DNA of 33,027 bases from CAJBIL01 sp044359525 (GTDB lineage: Bacteria; Pseudomonadota; Gammaproteobacteria; Burkholderiales; Rhodocyclaceae): the NCBI GenBank assembly GCA_044359525.1, contig JBIKLY010000029.1:1-33027 (forward strand), in the 5' to 3' direction. Under the pieces are notes generated by a model. The model made no database searches. It was not told where the DNA came from and was given only the letters and a program-made list of their open reading frames with translations. This document shows positions 15,223 through 21,625 of this stretch, in pieces (the first letter of the stretch is position 1; each line of letters starts with the position of its first letter). The position numbers were made by a program, and so were the translations under genes.

Positions 15223-15852
15223 ATGGATGCCGACCTGACCCCGGAAATGCGCGAAAAGAAAAGCGCAGATGCACAGCTTGCGGAACGCGCTGCGCTGCGC
15301 CGCTCATTGATTGCGCTTCGCCAAGCGTTATCGGCAAGCGACTGCGCGCAGCTGTCAGCCAAAGTACGCAGAAATCTATCCGACGCATTCCCGCAACTGG
15401 CCGGAATGCGTGTCGCTTTCTGCTGGCCGGTGAATAAGGAACCCGATCTGCGACCTTTGCTTGAAGCCTGGATAAGCGATGCGAGGCCCGGTTTCAGCGC
15501 ACTGCTGCCGGTCGTTACCGGGGCAAATGCAGCGCTCGCCTTCCGCGCCTGGACAATCGAGACAAAACTGGAAAACGACCGCTACGGTATTCCGACGCCG
15601 GCCAGCGGAGAGTTCATCACACCCGAAGCGCTATTGCTGCCTGTAAACGCCTTCGATGCAGCCGGCTACCGCATCGGCTACGGCGGCGGTTATTTCGACC
15701 GCACGCTGGCGGCATTCAGGGCGCAGGGACTGCAGCCACTGGTGATCGGCGTCGGTTTCGAATTGGCGCGCGTCGACTCGATCCAACCCATGCCGCACGA
15801 CTGCCCGCTTGATGCGGTGGTCACCGAAGCCGGAGTTTTCCCTACGCGCTAG
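15223..15852 (+). CDS. 5-formyltetrahydrofolate cyclo-ligase
   Basis: Converts 5-formyl-THF to 5,10-methenyl-THF with ATP hydrolysis, feeding the one-carbon pool; cytosolic. The 209-residue protein shows the N-terminal RRSLIALRQAL helix, VAFCWPVNKEPDLRPLL, the segment ENDRYGIPTP, and the signature IGYGGGYFDRTLA with the ATP-binding glycines near the C-terminus, then IGVGFE and PHDCPLDAVVTEAG. ATG 15223 is chosen as the first start outside the divergent slt region; no good Shine-Dalgarno is visible and ATG 15247 is an alternative. Divergent arrangement with slt implies overlapping promoters in 15180-15222. It ends 7 bases before the convergent C-S lyase stop. Confidence 0.92.
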   Translation: MDADLTPEMREKKSADAQLAERAALRRSLIALRQALSASDCAQLSAKVRRNLSDAFPQLAGMRVAFCWPVNKEPDLRPLLEAWISDARPGFSALLPVVTGANAALAFRAWTIETKLENDRYGIPTPASGEFITPEALLLPVNAFDAAGYRIGYGGGYFDRTLAAFRAQGLQPLVIGVGFELARVDSIQPMPHDCPLDAVVTEAGVFPTR

Positions 15853-15859
15853 AAATGCT

Positions 15860-16993
15860 TCAGGGTTTTACAGCGCAGCGCATCCGTTCCAGCGCCGCAT
15901 CCAGCGTCGCACGCGGGCAGCCGAAATTGAGCCGCACCCAGCCCGGCAAACCGAAATCATCACCGCGCGACAGGCCGACGCCGGCCGCTTCGAAGAAACT
16001 TGCCGGATCGCTAACGCCGAGCGCGCGGGCATCGATCCAAGCCAGATAGGTGGCTTCAACGTGCGTCATGGCGAGGCCCGGAATCCGGGCAATGGCGGCT
16101 TCAACACGATCCCGGTTGCTGCTCAGATAGCCGATCAGCGCGGCATGCCAGTCGTCGCAATCGCGATACGCGGCTTCGCAGGCGGCCAGCCCGAGAACAT
16201 TCACATGCGGCACGATGCCGTTCATCGCAGCAAGAAAACGCCGGCGCAAGGTAGCATCCGGGATAACGGCAAAGGCGCAGCCGAGGCCGGGGATGTTGTA
16301 GGTCTTTGACGGCGCCATCAGCGTGATGCTGCGCCGGGCGATGCGCTCATTGACCGTCGCCAGCGGCAGGTGACGCGGCGCACCGTCGAGCACCAGCGCA
16401 CAGTGAATTTCATCGGAGCAGACGATCAAATCGTGCCGTTCACAGAATTCGGCAAGCGCCATCAGCTCTGCCTCGTTCCAGGCGCGACCGACCGGGTTGT
16501 GCGGATGGCAAAGAAGAAGCAGGCGGGTATCGGCGGTCAGCGCCGCCTCAAGCGCCGGAAAATCCCAAGCCCAACACCCTTCGTTCAGAACCAGTGGCGC
16601 CGTAAGCAGCGGCCGGCCGGAAAGACGCGGCGCAGAAAGGAAGGGCGGATAGACCGGCGTGGACGTCAACACCGCGCCGTCGACGGCACGGCAGGCAACA
16701 TTCAGCCCGGTGACCAGACCGGGCAACCAGACCAGCCAGTCGGCTTCCACCGGCCAATCGTATTGCCGGTGCAAATGCCCAAGCACGGCGTCATTCAATG
16801 ACGGCCAGGGCTCCGAATAACCGAAATGGCCACGTGCGACCCGATGTTCGAGCGCCGTGATCACCACCGGTGGTGCGGCAAAGTCCATGTCGGCCACCCA
16901 CAAGGGCAGCACGTCGCGACCAGCGTACTTGTTCCACTTGAGCGAATCGCCGCCGCGGCGGTCGATCACTTGGTCGAAGCCAAAGGAAGGCAT
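15860..16993 (-). CDS. PLP-dependent C-S lyase, MalY/PatB family
   Basis: A 377-residue fold-type I PLP enzyme. The PLP-binding Lys is Lys230 in APSKTYNIPGL; other landmarks are WVADMDF (32-38), HPHNPVGR (163-170) and SDEIH (193-197), all characteristic of MalY/PatB. The known activity is cystathionine beta-lyase or cysteine desulfhydrase, linking methionine and cysteine metabolism; some members moonlight as regulators. ATG 16993 is used because an upstream in-frame TTG adds seven poorly conserved residues. The neighbour upstream on the same strand is cysK, separated by a 93-bp inverted-repeat element, which fits a sulfur amino-acid context. Confidence 0.9.
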   Translation of the reverse strand: MPSFGFDQVIDRRGGDSLKWNKYAGRDVLPLWVADMDFAAPPVVITALEHRVARGHFGYSEPWPSLNDAVLGHLHRQYDWPVEADWLVWLPGLVTGLNVACRAVDGAVLTSTPVYPPFLSAPRLSGRPLLTAPLVLNEGCWAWDFPALEAALTADTRLLLLCHPHNPVGRAWNEAELMALAEFCERHDLIVCSDEIHCALVLDGAPRHLPLATVNERIARRSITLMAPSKTYNIPGLGCAFAVIPDATLRRRFLAAMNGIVPHVNVLGLAACEAAYRDCDDWHAALIGYLSSNRDRVEAAIARIPGLAMTHVEATYLAWIDARALGVSDPASFFEAAGVGLSRGDDFGLPGWVRLNFGCPRATLDAALERMRCAVKP

Positions 16994-17020
16994 CTGTCCG
17001 CTCAAAACGTCCAAAACCTC

Positions 17021-17113
17021 ACCACCAAGGCACCAAGATCACCAAGTTACACCAAGAAAATCGATAATATTTCCCTGAGAAGGTTATCTTGGTGACCTTG
17101 GTGCCTTGGTGGT
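17021..17113. repeat. 93-bp inverted-repeat element built of ACCAAG units
   Basis: The arms at 17021-17046 and 17088-17113 are 26 bases each and complementary at 25 of 26 positions, separated by a 41-base AT-rich middle. Each arm is itself a staggered series of ACCAAG (or CTTGGT) units: starts at 17024, 17032, 17041 and a further one at 17051 on the left, and 17088, 17097 and 17105 on the right, with 8-, 9- and 10-base steps. It fills the cysK to C-S lyase gap and could form a long RNA hairpin in a cysK transcript, acting as terminator, attenuator or RNase barrier. A non-autonomous mobile repeat is equally possible. Confidence 0.85.
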
Positions 17114-17133
17114 AAAGCATTTGAAGTTGACGC

Positions 17134-18066
17134 TCAAACTTCGAGATGCGCGTAGAGCTGCGTCGACAGGTAGCGCTCACCGAACGACGGAATGATCACC
17201 ACCGTCAGCTTGCCCGCATTCTCGGGCCGGCGCGCCACTTCAAGCGCCGCCCAGACGGCCGCGCCGGAAGAAATGCCGACCAGCAGCCCCTCCTCGGTGG
17301 CCATGCGTCGTGCGATGCTGAAAGCGTCCTCCGCCTTGACGCGTACGACTTCGTCATAGACGGTGGTATTCAGCACCTTCGGCACGAAGCCGGCGCCAAT
17401 CCCCTGAATCGGATGCGGCCCCTTGACGCCGCCCGACAAGACCGGCGACGCATCGGGTTCGACCGCAACGATCTGCACACCCGGCCGGCGTTCCTTGAGC
17501 AACTCGCCGACGCCGGTAATCGTCCCGCCGGTGCCGATGCCGGAAACGAAGAGATCAACCTGACCATCGGTATCACGCCAGATTTCCTCTGCGGTTGTCG
17601 TACGATGAATTGCTGGATTGGCGGGGTTTTCGAACTGTTGCGGAATGAAATAGCGGGCATCGGCCGCAGCCATTTCCTCAGCCCGCCGGATCGCGCCGCC
17701 CATGCCGTCAGGACCCGGCGTCAGTACCAGGTCGGCACCGTAGGCTTTGAGCAGCAGACGGCGCTCGCGGCTCATCGTCTCGGGCATGACAAAACAGCAC
17801 TTGATACCGCGCGCGGCACAGACCATGGCCAGACCAATGCCGGTATTGCCCGAAGTCGGCTCAAGAATAATAGTATCGGGATGAATTTTTCCAGCCGCCT
17901 GCGCCGCATCGATCATCGATGCGGCGATCCGGTCCTTGACACTGTGCGCCGGATTGTAGAACTCAAGCTTGACCGCAATCGTGCCGTCAATGCCGGCCGA
18001 AAGGCGATTGAGTTTGACCAGCGGGGTGTTGCCGATCAGTTCGGTAACGTTGTTGGCGATTTTCAT
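17134..18066 (-). CDS. cysK: Cysteine synthase A (O-acetylserine sulfhydrylase)
   Basis: Forms L-cysteine from O-acetylserine and sulfide in the cytosol with PLP. The 310-residue length is normal. Lys44 in NPAHSVKDR binds PLP; EPTSGNTGIGLA is the substrate-binding loop, GIGTGGTITGVG the phosphate-binding loop, and GISSGAA holds the Ser contacting the pyridine nitrogen. The AHSVKDR and MSRERR context fits CysK rather than CysM. AGGAGT lies 7 bases before the ATG. It follows the DUF4258/YgiT pair by 59 bases on the same strand, and its 3' end is next to the inverted-repeat element. Confidence 0.93.
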   Translation of the reverse strand: MKIANNVTELIGNTPLVKLNRLSAGIDGTIAVKLEFYNPAHSVKDRIAASMIDAAQAAGKIHPDTIILEPTSGNTGIGLAMVCAARGIKCCFVMPETMSRERRLLLKAYGADLVLTPGPDGMGGAIRRAEEMAAADARYFIPQQFENPANPAIHRTTTAEEIWRDTDGQVDLFVSGIGTGGTITGVGELLKERRPGVQIVAVEPDASPVLSGGVKGPHPIQGIGAGFVPKVLNTTVYDEVVRVKAEDAFSIARRMATEEGLLVGISSGAAVWAALEVARRPENAGKLTVVIIPSFGERYLSTQLYAHLEV

Positions 18067-18125
18067 TTTTACTGACTCCTGCTGAATCGTTCAAAATCCT
18101 TCAAAACCACTGTACGGCGTAATTT

Positions 18126-18353
18126 TCAGGCGACTGCATAACGCCTTAGTTCAACTTGTACGCCATTTTTAACCGCATCTTCGGCACTAAGTAGCAGGTT
18201 TCGGGAGGCGCACTCGTCAACAAACTCTTCACCACAGTTGTTGCAAACCTGCGCAGGAACATGCTTCACAAGCAATGTTGTGCCAGCACGCTCCAGCGTC
18301 ACGCTGGCAAAACCGGGTTGTGTTTGACCATTTTTACAGACTGGACAGATCAT
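18126..18353 (-). CDS. YgiT-type zinc-finger antitoxin
   Basis: A 75-residue protein with a YgiT/MqsA-type zinc knuckle: CPVC at 3-6 and CNNC at 37-40, followed by GEEF. MqsA-type antitoxins normally add a C-terminal helix-turn-helix domain of about 60 residues for operator binding; here the chain ends at ELRRYAVA, so only the metal-binding, toxin-contacting part is present. The start at 18353 has an excellent GAGGAG and overlaps the stop of the upstream DUF4258 gene (ATGA), typical of a type II toxin-antitoxin pair. The role as antitoxin is inferred from family and pairing. Confidence 0.82.
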   Translation of the reverse strand: MICPVCKNGQTQPGFASVTLERAGTTLLVKHVPAQVCNNCGEEFVDECASRNLLLSAEDAVKNGVQVELRRYAVA

Positions 18354-18628
18354 GATTTTCTCCTCTCGAAACCCGCTTCCCACAAGGCAGATTCAGGCTC
18401 ATAAACAGTGATGATGACCGTCTCTGCCGCCGGCGTATCCGCCGCCACTACGTGGATCGGCCGGGAGTTTAGCCAACCCAGCATCAAGCGGCTGGGGTAA
18501 GGCGTGTCATCAGGGTAGTCGACAATAGTTTTCCCGTTATCCAGCACATAAGCAACATCGTCGACACCAATCGTCCGTTCAAACATCCGTTGCAAAGCAT
18601 GTTTACGAAAAACCATTCCGTTTGACAC
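18350..18628 (-). CDS. DUF4258-family putative toxin
   Basis: A 92-residue protein of the DUF4258 family, small RelE/BrnT-like-sized proteins regularly paired with YgiT-type zinc-finger antitoxins. The pattern is KHALQRMFERTIGVDDVAYV, then an interior DYPDDTPYPSRLMLGW, RPIHVVAA, and the strand ETVIITVYEPE; His10 and the Arg/Glu cluster are candidate active residues by analogy with mRNA endonuclease toxins. The GTG at 18628 is preferred over ATG 18616 because AGGAG lies about 6 bases upstream of it. The gene order toxin then antitoxin is common in this pair. It sits 61 bases downstream of ilvA on the same strand, so it may also be reached by read-through. Confidence 0.8.
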   Translation of the reverse strand: MSNGMVFRKHALQRMFERTIGVDDVAYVLDNGKTIVDYPDDTPYPSRLMLGWLNSRPIHVVAADTPAAETVIITVYEPESALWEAGFERRKS

Positions 18629-18689
18629 CCGATGCTCCTGACGATTCAGTACTCATTGCCATCAATAGCCGCCACACCCGAACTTGGCG

Positions 18690-20201
18690 TCAAGCCAGAA
18701 ACAGCTTGTAGGCCGGGTTATCGGTTTCATCCCAATGTGCATAATCCAGATTTTTCAGAAATTTCCGGAATTCGCCCATTTCGCTGTGCGGCACCTGCAT
18801 GCCGACCAGCACGCGGCCATAGTCGGCGCCGTGGTTACGGTAATGGAAGAGGCTGATGTTCCAGCCCGCGCTCATGCGGTTCAGGAAATTCATCAGTGCG
18901 CCGGGACGCTCGGGAAATTCAAAACGGTAGAGAATTTCATTTTCGATGTTCGGCGAATGGCCGCCTACCAGATGACGAATATGGCCCTTCGCCATTTCGT
19001 CGTCGGTCAGATCGAGCGTCGCATAATCATGCTTGCGTAATTGCTCGACCAGTTTGAGCGACTCGGCGCGTGAGGCGACCTGGATGCCGACAAAGACTTG
19101 TGCATCGCGCTTGTCGTGATAACGATAGTTGAACTCGGTAATGTTGCGGGCACCGATCAGCGAAAGGAATTTTTTGTAGGCGCCGGGCTTTTCGGGCAGC
19201 GTGATGGCGAGCACCGCCTCGCGCTGCTCGCCGATTTCCGCGCGTTCGGCGATGAAACGCAGGCGGTCGAAATTCATGTTCGCCCCGGAGGCGGTGGCGA
19301 TCAGTGTTTTGCCTTTCAGCTTATGGCGTTTGGCATATTCCTTGGCGCCCGCCACGGCCAGTGCGCCGGCCGGCTCAAGCACGGCGCGCGTATCCTCAAA
19401 AACATCCTTGATCGCCGCGCAAATGGCATCGGTATCAACCAGCACCATTTCGTCCACATACGCCTGACAGAGGCGGAAGGTTTCCTCGCCGACGTATTTG
19501 ACCGCGGCACCGTCGGCAAACAAGCCAACGTGGTCGAGCCGAACGCGCTTGCCGGCTTTCAGCGAACGATCCATCGCGTCGGCATCAATCGCCTCGACGC
19601 CGACGATCTTGATCTCGGGCCGTACGCGCTTGATGTAGGCAGCCACCCCCGAGATCAGCCCGCCGCCACCGACGCAGCAAAAGATGGCGTGAATTGGCTG
19701 CGGATGCTGACGCAGGATTTCCATGCCGATCGTGCCCTGCCCGGCGATCACGTCGGGATCATCGAAGGGATGCACGAAAGTCAGCTTCTCGGCCTTCTCC
19801 AGTTCCAGCGCATGCGCATAAGCATCATCGTAGGATTCACCGGCCAGCACGACTTCACCGCCGCGCGCCTTGACCGCCTGTACCTTGATCTGTGGTGTCG
19901 TGGTCGGCATCACGATGACGGCACGACAACCGATTTTGGCTGCCGACAGCGCGACGCCCTGCGCGTGATTGCCGGCCGAGGCGCAGATCACGCCGCGTTT
20001 GAGTTTTTCCGGCGAAAGCTTGACGATCTTGTTGTAGGCGCCGCGCAGCTTGAAGGAAAAAACCGGCTGCATGTCCTCGCGCTTGAACAGCACGCGGTTG
20101 CCCATCCGTGCCGAAAGGCTGGGCGCAAAATCCAGCGGCGTTTCAATCGCAACGTCGTAGACCTGCGCGTTGAGGATTTTTTCGAGATAATCCGGGTGCA
20201 T
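18690..20201 (-). CDS. ilvA: Threonine ammonia-lyase (biosynthetic)
   Basis: First committed step of isoleucine synthesis: L-threonine to 2-oxobutanoate and ammonia, PLP-dependent, cytosolic. The 503-residue length is that of the long, isoleucine-regulated form. Lys51 in FSFKLRGA binds PLP; SAGNHAQGVA and CVGGGGLISGV (phosphate loop) are clear. The C-terminal third holds two ACT-like regulatory domains beginning near EAVLAITLPEKPGAYKKF and NEILYRFEFPERPGALMNF, which bind isoleucine and valine in characterised enzymes. No leader-peptide attenuator is visible in the 66 bases between its start and the divergent YqaA gene. Confidence 0.95.
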   Translation of the reverse strand: MHPDYLEKILNAQVYDVAIETPLDFAPSLSARMGNRVLFKREDMQPVFSFKLRGAYNKIVKLSPEKLKRGVICASAGNHAQGVALSAAKIGCRAVIVMPTTTPQIKVQAVKARGGEVVLAGESYDDAYAHALELEKAEKLTFVHPFDDPDVIAGQGTIGMEILRQHPQPIHAIFCCVGGGGLISGVAAYIKRVRPEIKIVGVEAIDADAMDRSLKAGKRVRLDHVGLFADGAAVKYVGEETFRLCQAYVDEMVLVDTDAICAAIKDVFEDTRAVLEPAGALAVAGAKEYAKRHKLKGKTLIATASGANMNFDRLRFIAERAEIGEQREAVLAITLPEKPGAYKKFLSLIGARNITEFNYRYHDKRDAQVFVGIQVASRAESLKLVEQLRKHDYATLDLTDDEMAKGHIRHLVGGHSPNIENEILYRFEFPERPGALMNFLNRMSAGWNISLFHYRNHGADYGRVLVGMQVPHSEMGEFRKFLKNLDYAHWDETDNPAYKLFLA

Positions 20202-20267
20202 GGCAGCAAAAACTCTTCTTGGAAACCCACGATTCTAGCATCACGCAAGCAAAGCCTCTGAGCCCGT

Positions 20268-20690
20268 ATGGATTGGTTGAACATCAGCGCAGAAGCCGGG
20301 CTATGGGGATTGTTCTTCTCCAGCTTTCTGGCCGCAACAATCCTCCCGGGTGGTTCGGAGGCTTTGCTGTTCGCGCTGCTCAAACTGCACCCGGACGCAT
20401 GGTGGCCGGCGCTCGGGCTGGCCACTCTCGGCAACACACTGGGCGGGATGACTTCCTATGCTTGCGGGCGCTGGCTGCCGGGCTGGCAGCAACTGGAAAA
20501 TTCAAAGGGGCGGGAATGGCTGCAGCACCGGGGCTCGCCGATCCTGTTGCTCGCTTGGGTGCCGCTGATCGGCGATGCCCTGTGCATCGGCGCCGGCTGG
20601 CTGCGCCTTGACTGGCGGGCTTGCATCGCCTTCATGGCCGTCGGCAAATTTGTCCGCTACTGGCTGGTTGCCCAAGGGGCGCTCTGGTAG
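20268..20690 (+). CDS. YqaA-family inner-membrane protein
   Basis: A 140-residue polytopic protein of the YqaA family, part of the DedA/VTT (SNARE-associated) group. Landmarks are the re-entrant-like LPGGSEALLFALLK and the GNTLGGMTSYACGRW segment, with about four hydrophobic stretches (AGLWGLFFSSFLAATIL, ALGLATLGNTLGGM, ILLLAWVPLIGDALCI, CIAFMAVGKFVRYW). DedA relatives take part in lipid-carrier transport and membrane homeostasis, but YqaA itself has no firm function. It is divergent from ilvA, with its ATG in a 66-base gap, and convergent with the binding-protein gene. Confidence 0.85.
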   Translation: MDWLNISAEAGLWGLFFSSFLAATILPGGSEALLFALLKLHPDAWWPALGLATLGNTLGGMTSYACGRWLPGWQQLENSKGREWLQHRGSPILLLAWVPLIGDALCIGAGWLRLDWRACIAFMAVGKFVRYWLVAQGALW

Positions 20691-20705
20691 GCGCGGCTCC
20701 CGCGC
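20691..20705. terminator. GC-rich hairpin filling a convergent gap
   Basis: GCGCGG (20691-20696) and CCGCGC (20700-20705) pair perfectly around the loop CTC and exactly fill the 15 bases between the convergent yqaA-family and binding-protein stops. There is no T-tract on either strand, so classical intrinsic termination is uncertain. Confidence 0.35.
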
Positions 20706-21623
20706 TCAGATACCCTTATCGTTCGGCGTCAGGATCAGTTGCTTGAGCAGATCGCCCATCGGCATATTGAGATTGCCCCCCTTGGGCGGGATCGCCGAGG
20801 TGAACCACCGGGCATAGATACGCGCCAGTTCACCGCTTTTCATCAATGCGATCAACGCATCATCGACCAGCTTTTTGAACTCGGGATCGTTGCGCCGCAG
20901 CATGATGCCGTAAGGCTCGTTGCCGTAATTTTCTTCGAGCACGACCAGCTTGAATCTGTCGGGCTCCGGGACATCGATCAACAACCCCTGCAGCAACACG
21001 TCGTCAAGAACCATGGCGTCGGCCTCACCACGCAACAACTGCCGCAAGGATTCATCATGGTCGCGACCAACGCGGAAATTCGGAAACACACCCTGGCGGA
21101 ATGCAGCCGCCTTGAGATAGCCATCCGATGTCGTCCCGCTGGTCGTCACCACCGTCTTGCCCTTCATGTCTTTCAGCGAGCGAATTCCGGAATCCTTCTT
21201 GACCAGCGCTTTGACGCCTGCCACGAAGACGGTAACGGAAAAACCGACATAACGCTGGCGCTGATTCGTGTTGGTCGTTGAACCACATTCCAGATCGATC
21301 GTTCCGGCCTCCAGTATCATCTGGCGTGAGCTGGAGGTGACGGGCACCTGCACCACCGCGAGATCGGGCCGGCCGAGACGGCGTTTGATGGCGTCGGTCA
21401 CACGCTGACACAGCTCTGCCGAGTAACCGACAACGTTGCCGTCTGCATCGAGGAAAGAGAAGGGAATCGATGACTCGCGATGCCCGACGTAGATCGCGCC
21501 GTAATGGCCGATCTTATCCAGCGTTGCCGATGGTGCGCCCGTGTTCTGCGCGTGCGCCGCACTAATGGCGGCGAACAGACCGGCCGCGAAAAATACAGGA
21601 AACGTCCATTTCATCGTCATCAT
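20706..21623 (-). CDS. GltI-like amino-acid-type periplasmic binding protein (orphan)
   Basis: A 305-residue exported solute-binding protein of family 3 (SBP_bac_3), closest in pattern to glutamate/aspartate binding GltI. A signal peptide ends near AHA-25. Typical segments are IPFSFLDADGNVVGYSAELC, IDLECGSTTNTNQRQRYVGF, LKDMKGKTVVTTSGTT and ADAMVLDDVLL. Transporter permease and ATPase genes are absent. Its ATG is 2 bases after the stop of the TolC-like gene, so the two are almost certainly co-transcribed. Either it serves a transporter encoded elsewhere or it is a periplasmic ligand sensor tied to adhesin export; the sequence does not decide. Two further in-frame Met codons (positions 2 and 4) are possible starts. 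Confidence 0.88.
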   Translation of the reverse strand: MMTMKWTFPVFFAAGLFAAISAAHAQNTGAPSATLDKIGHYGAIYVGHRESSIPFSFLDADGNVVGYSAELCQRVTDAIKRRLGRPDLAVVQVPVTSSSRQMILEAGTIDLECGSTTNTNQRQRYVGFSVTVFVAGVKALVKKDSGIRSLKDMKGKTVVTTSGTTSDGYLKAAAFRQGVFPNFRVGRDHDESLRQLLRGEADAMVLDDVLLQGLLIDVPEPDRFKLVVLEENYGNEPYGIMLRRNDPEFKKLVDDALIALMKSGELARIYARWFTSAIPPKGGNLNMPMGDLLKQLILTPNDKGI

Positions 21624-21625
21624 TT

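Noticed and set aside
19098..20261. A 387-codon plus-strand open frame opposite ilvA
   Set aside because: It is the antisense shadow of a clear threonine ammonia-lyase and lacks a domain or ribosome site.
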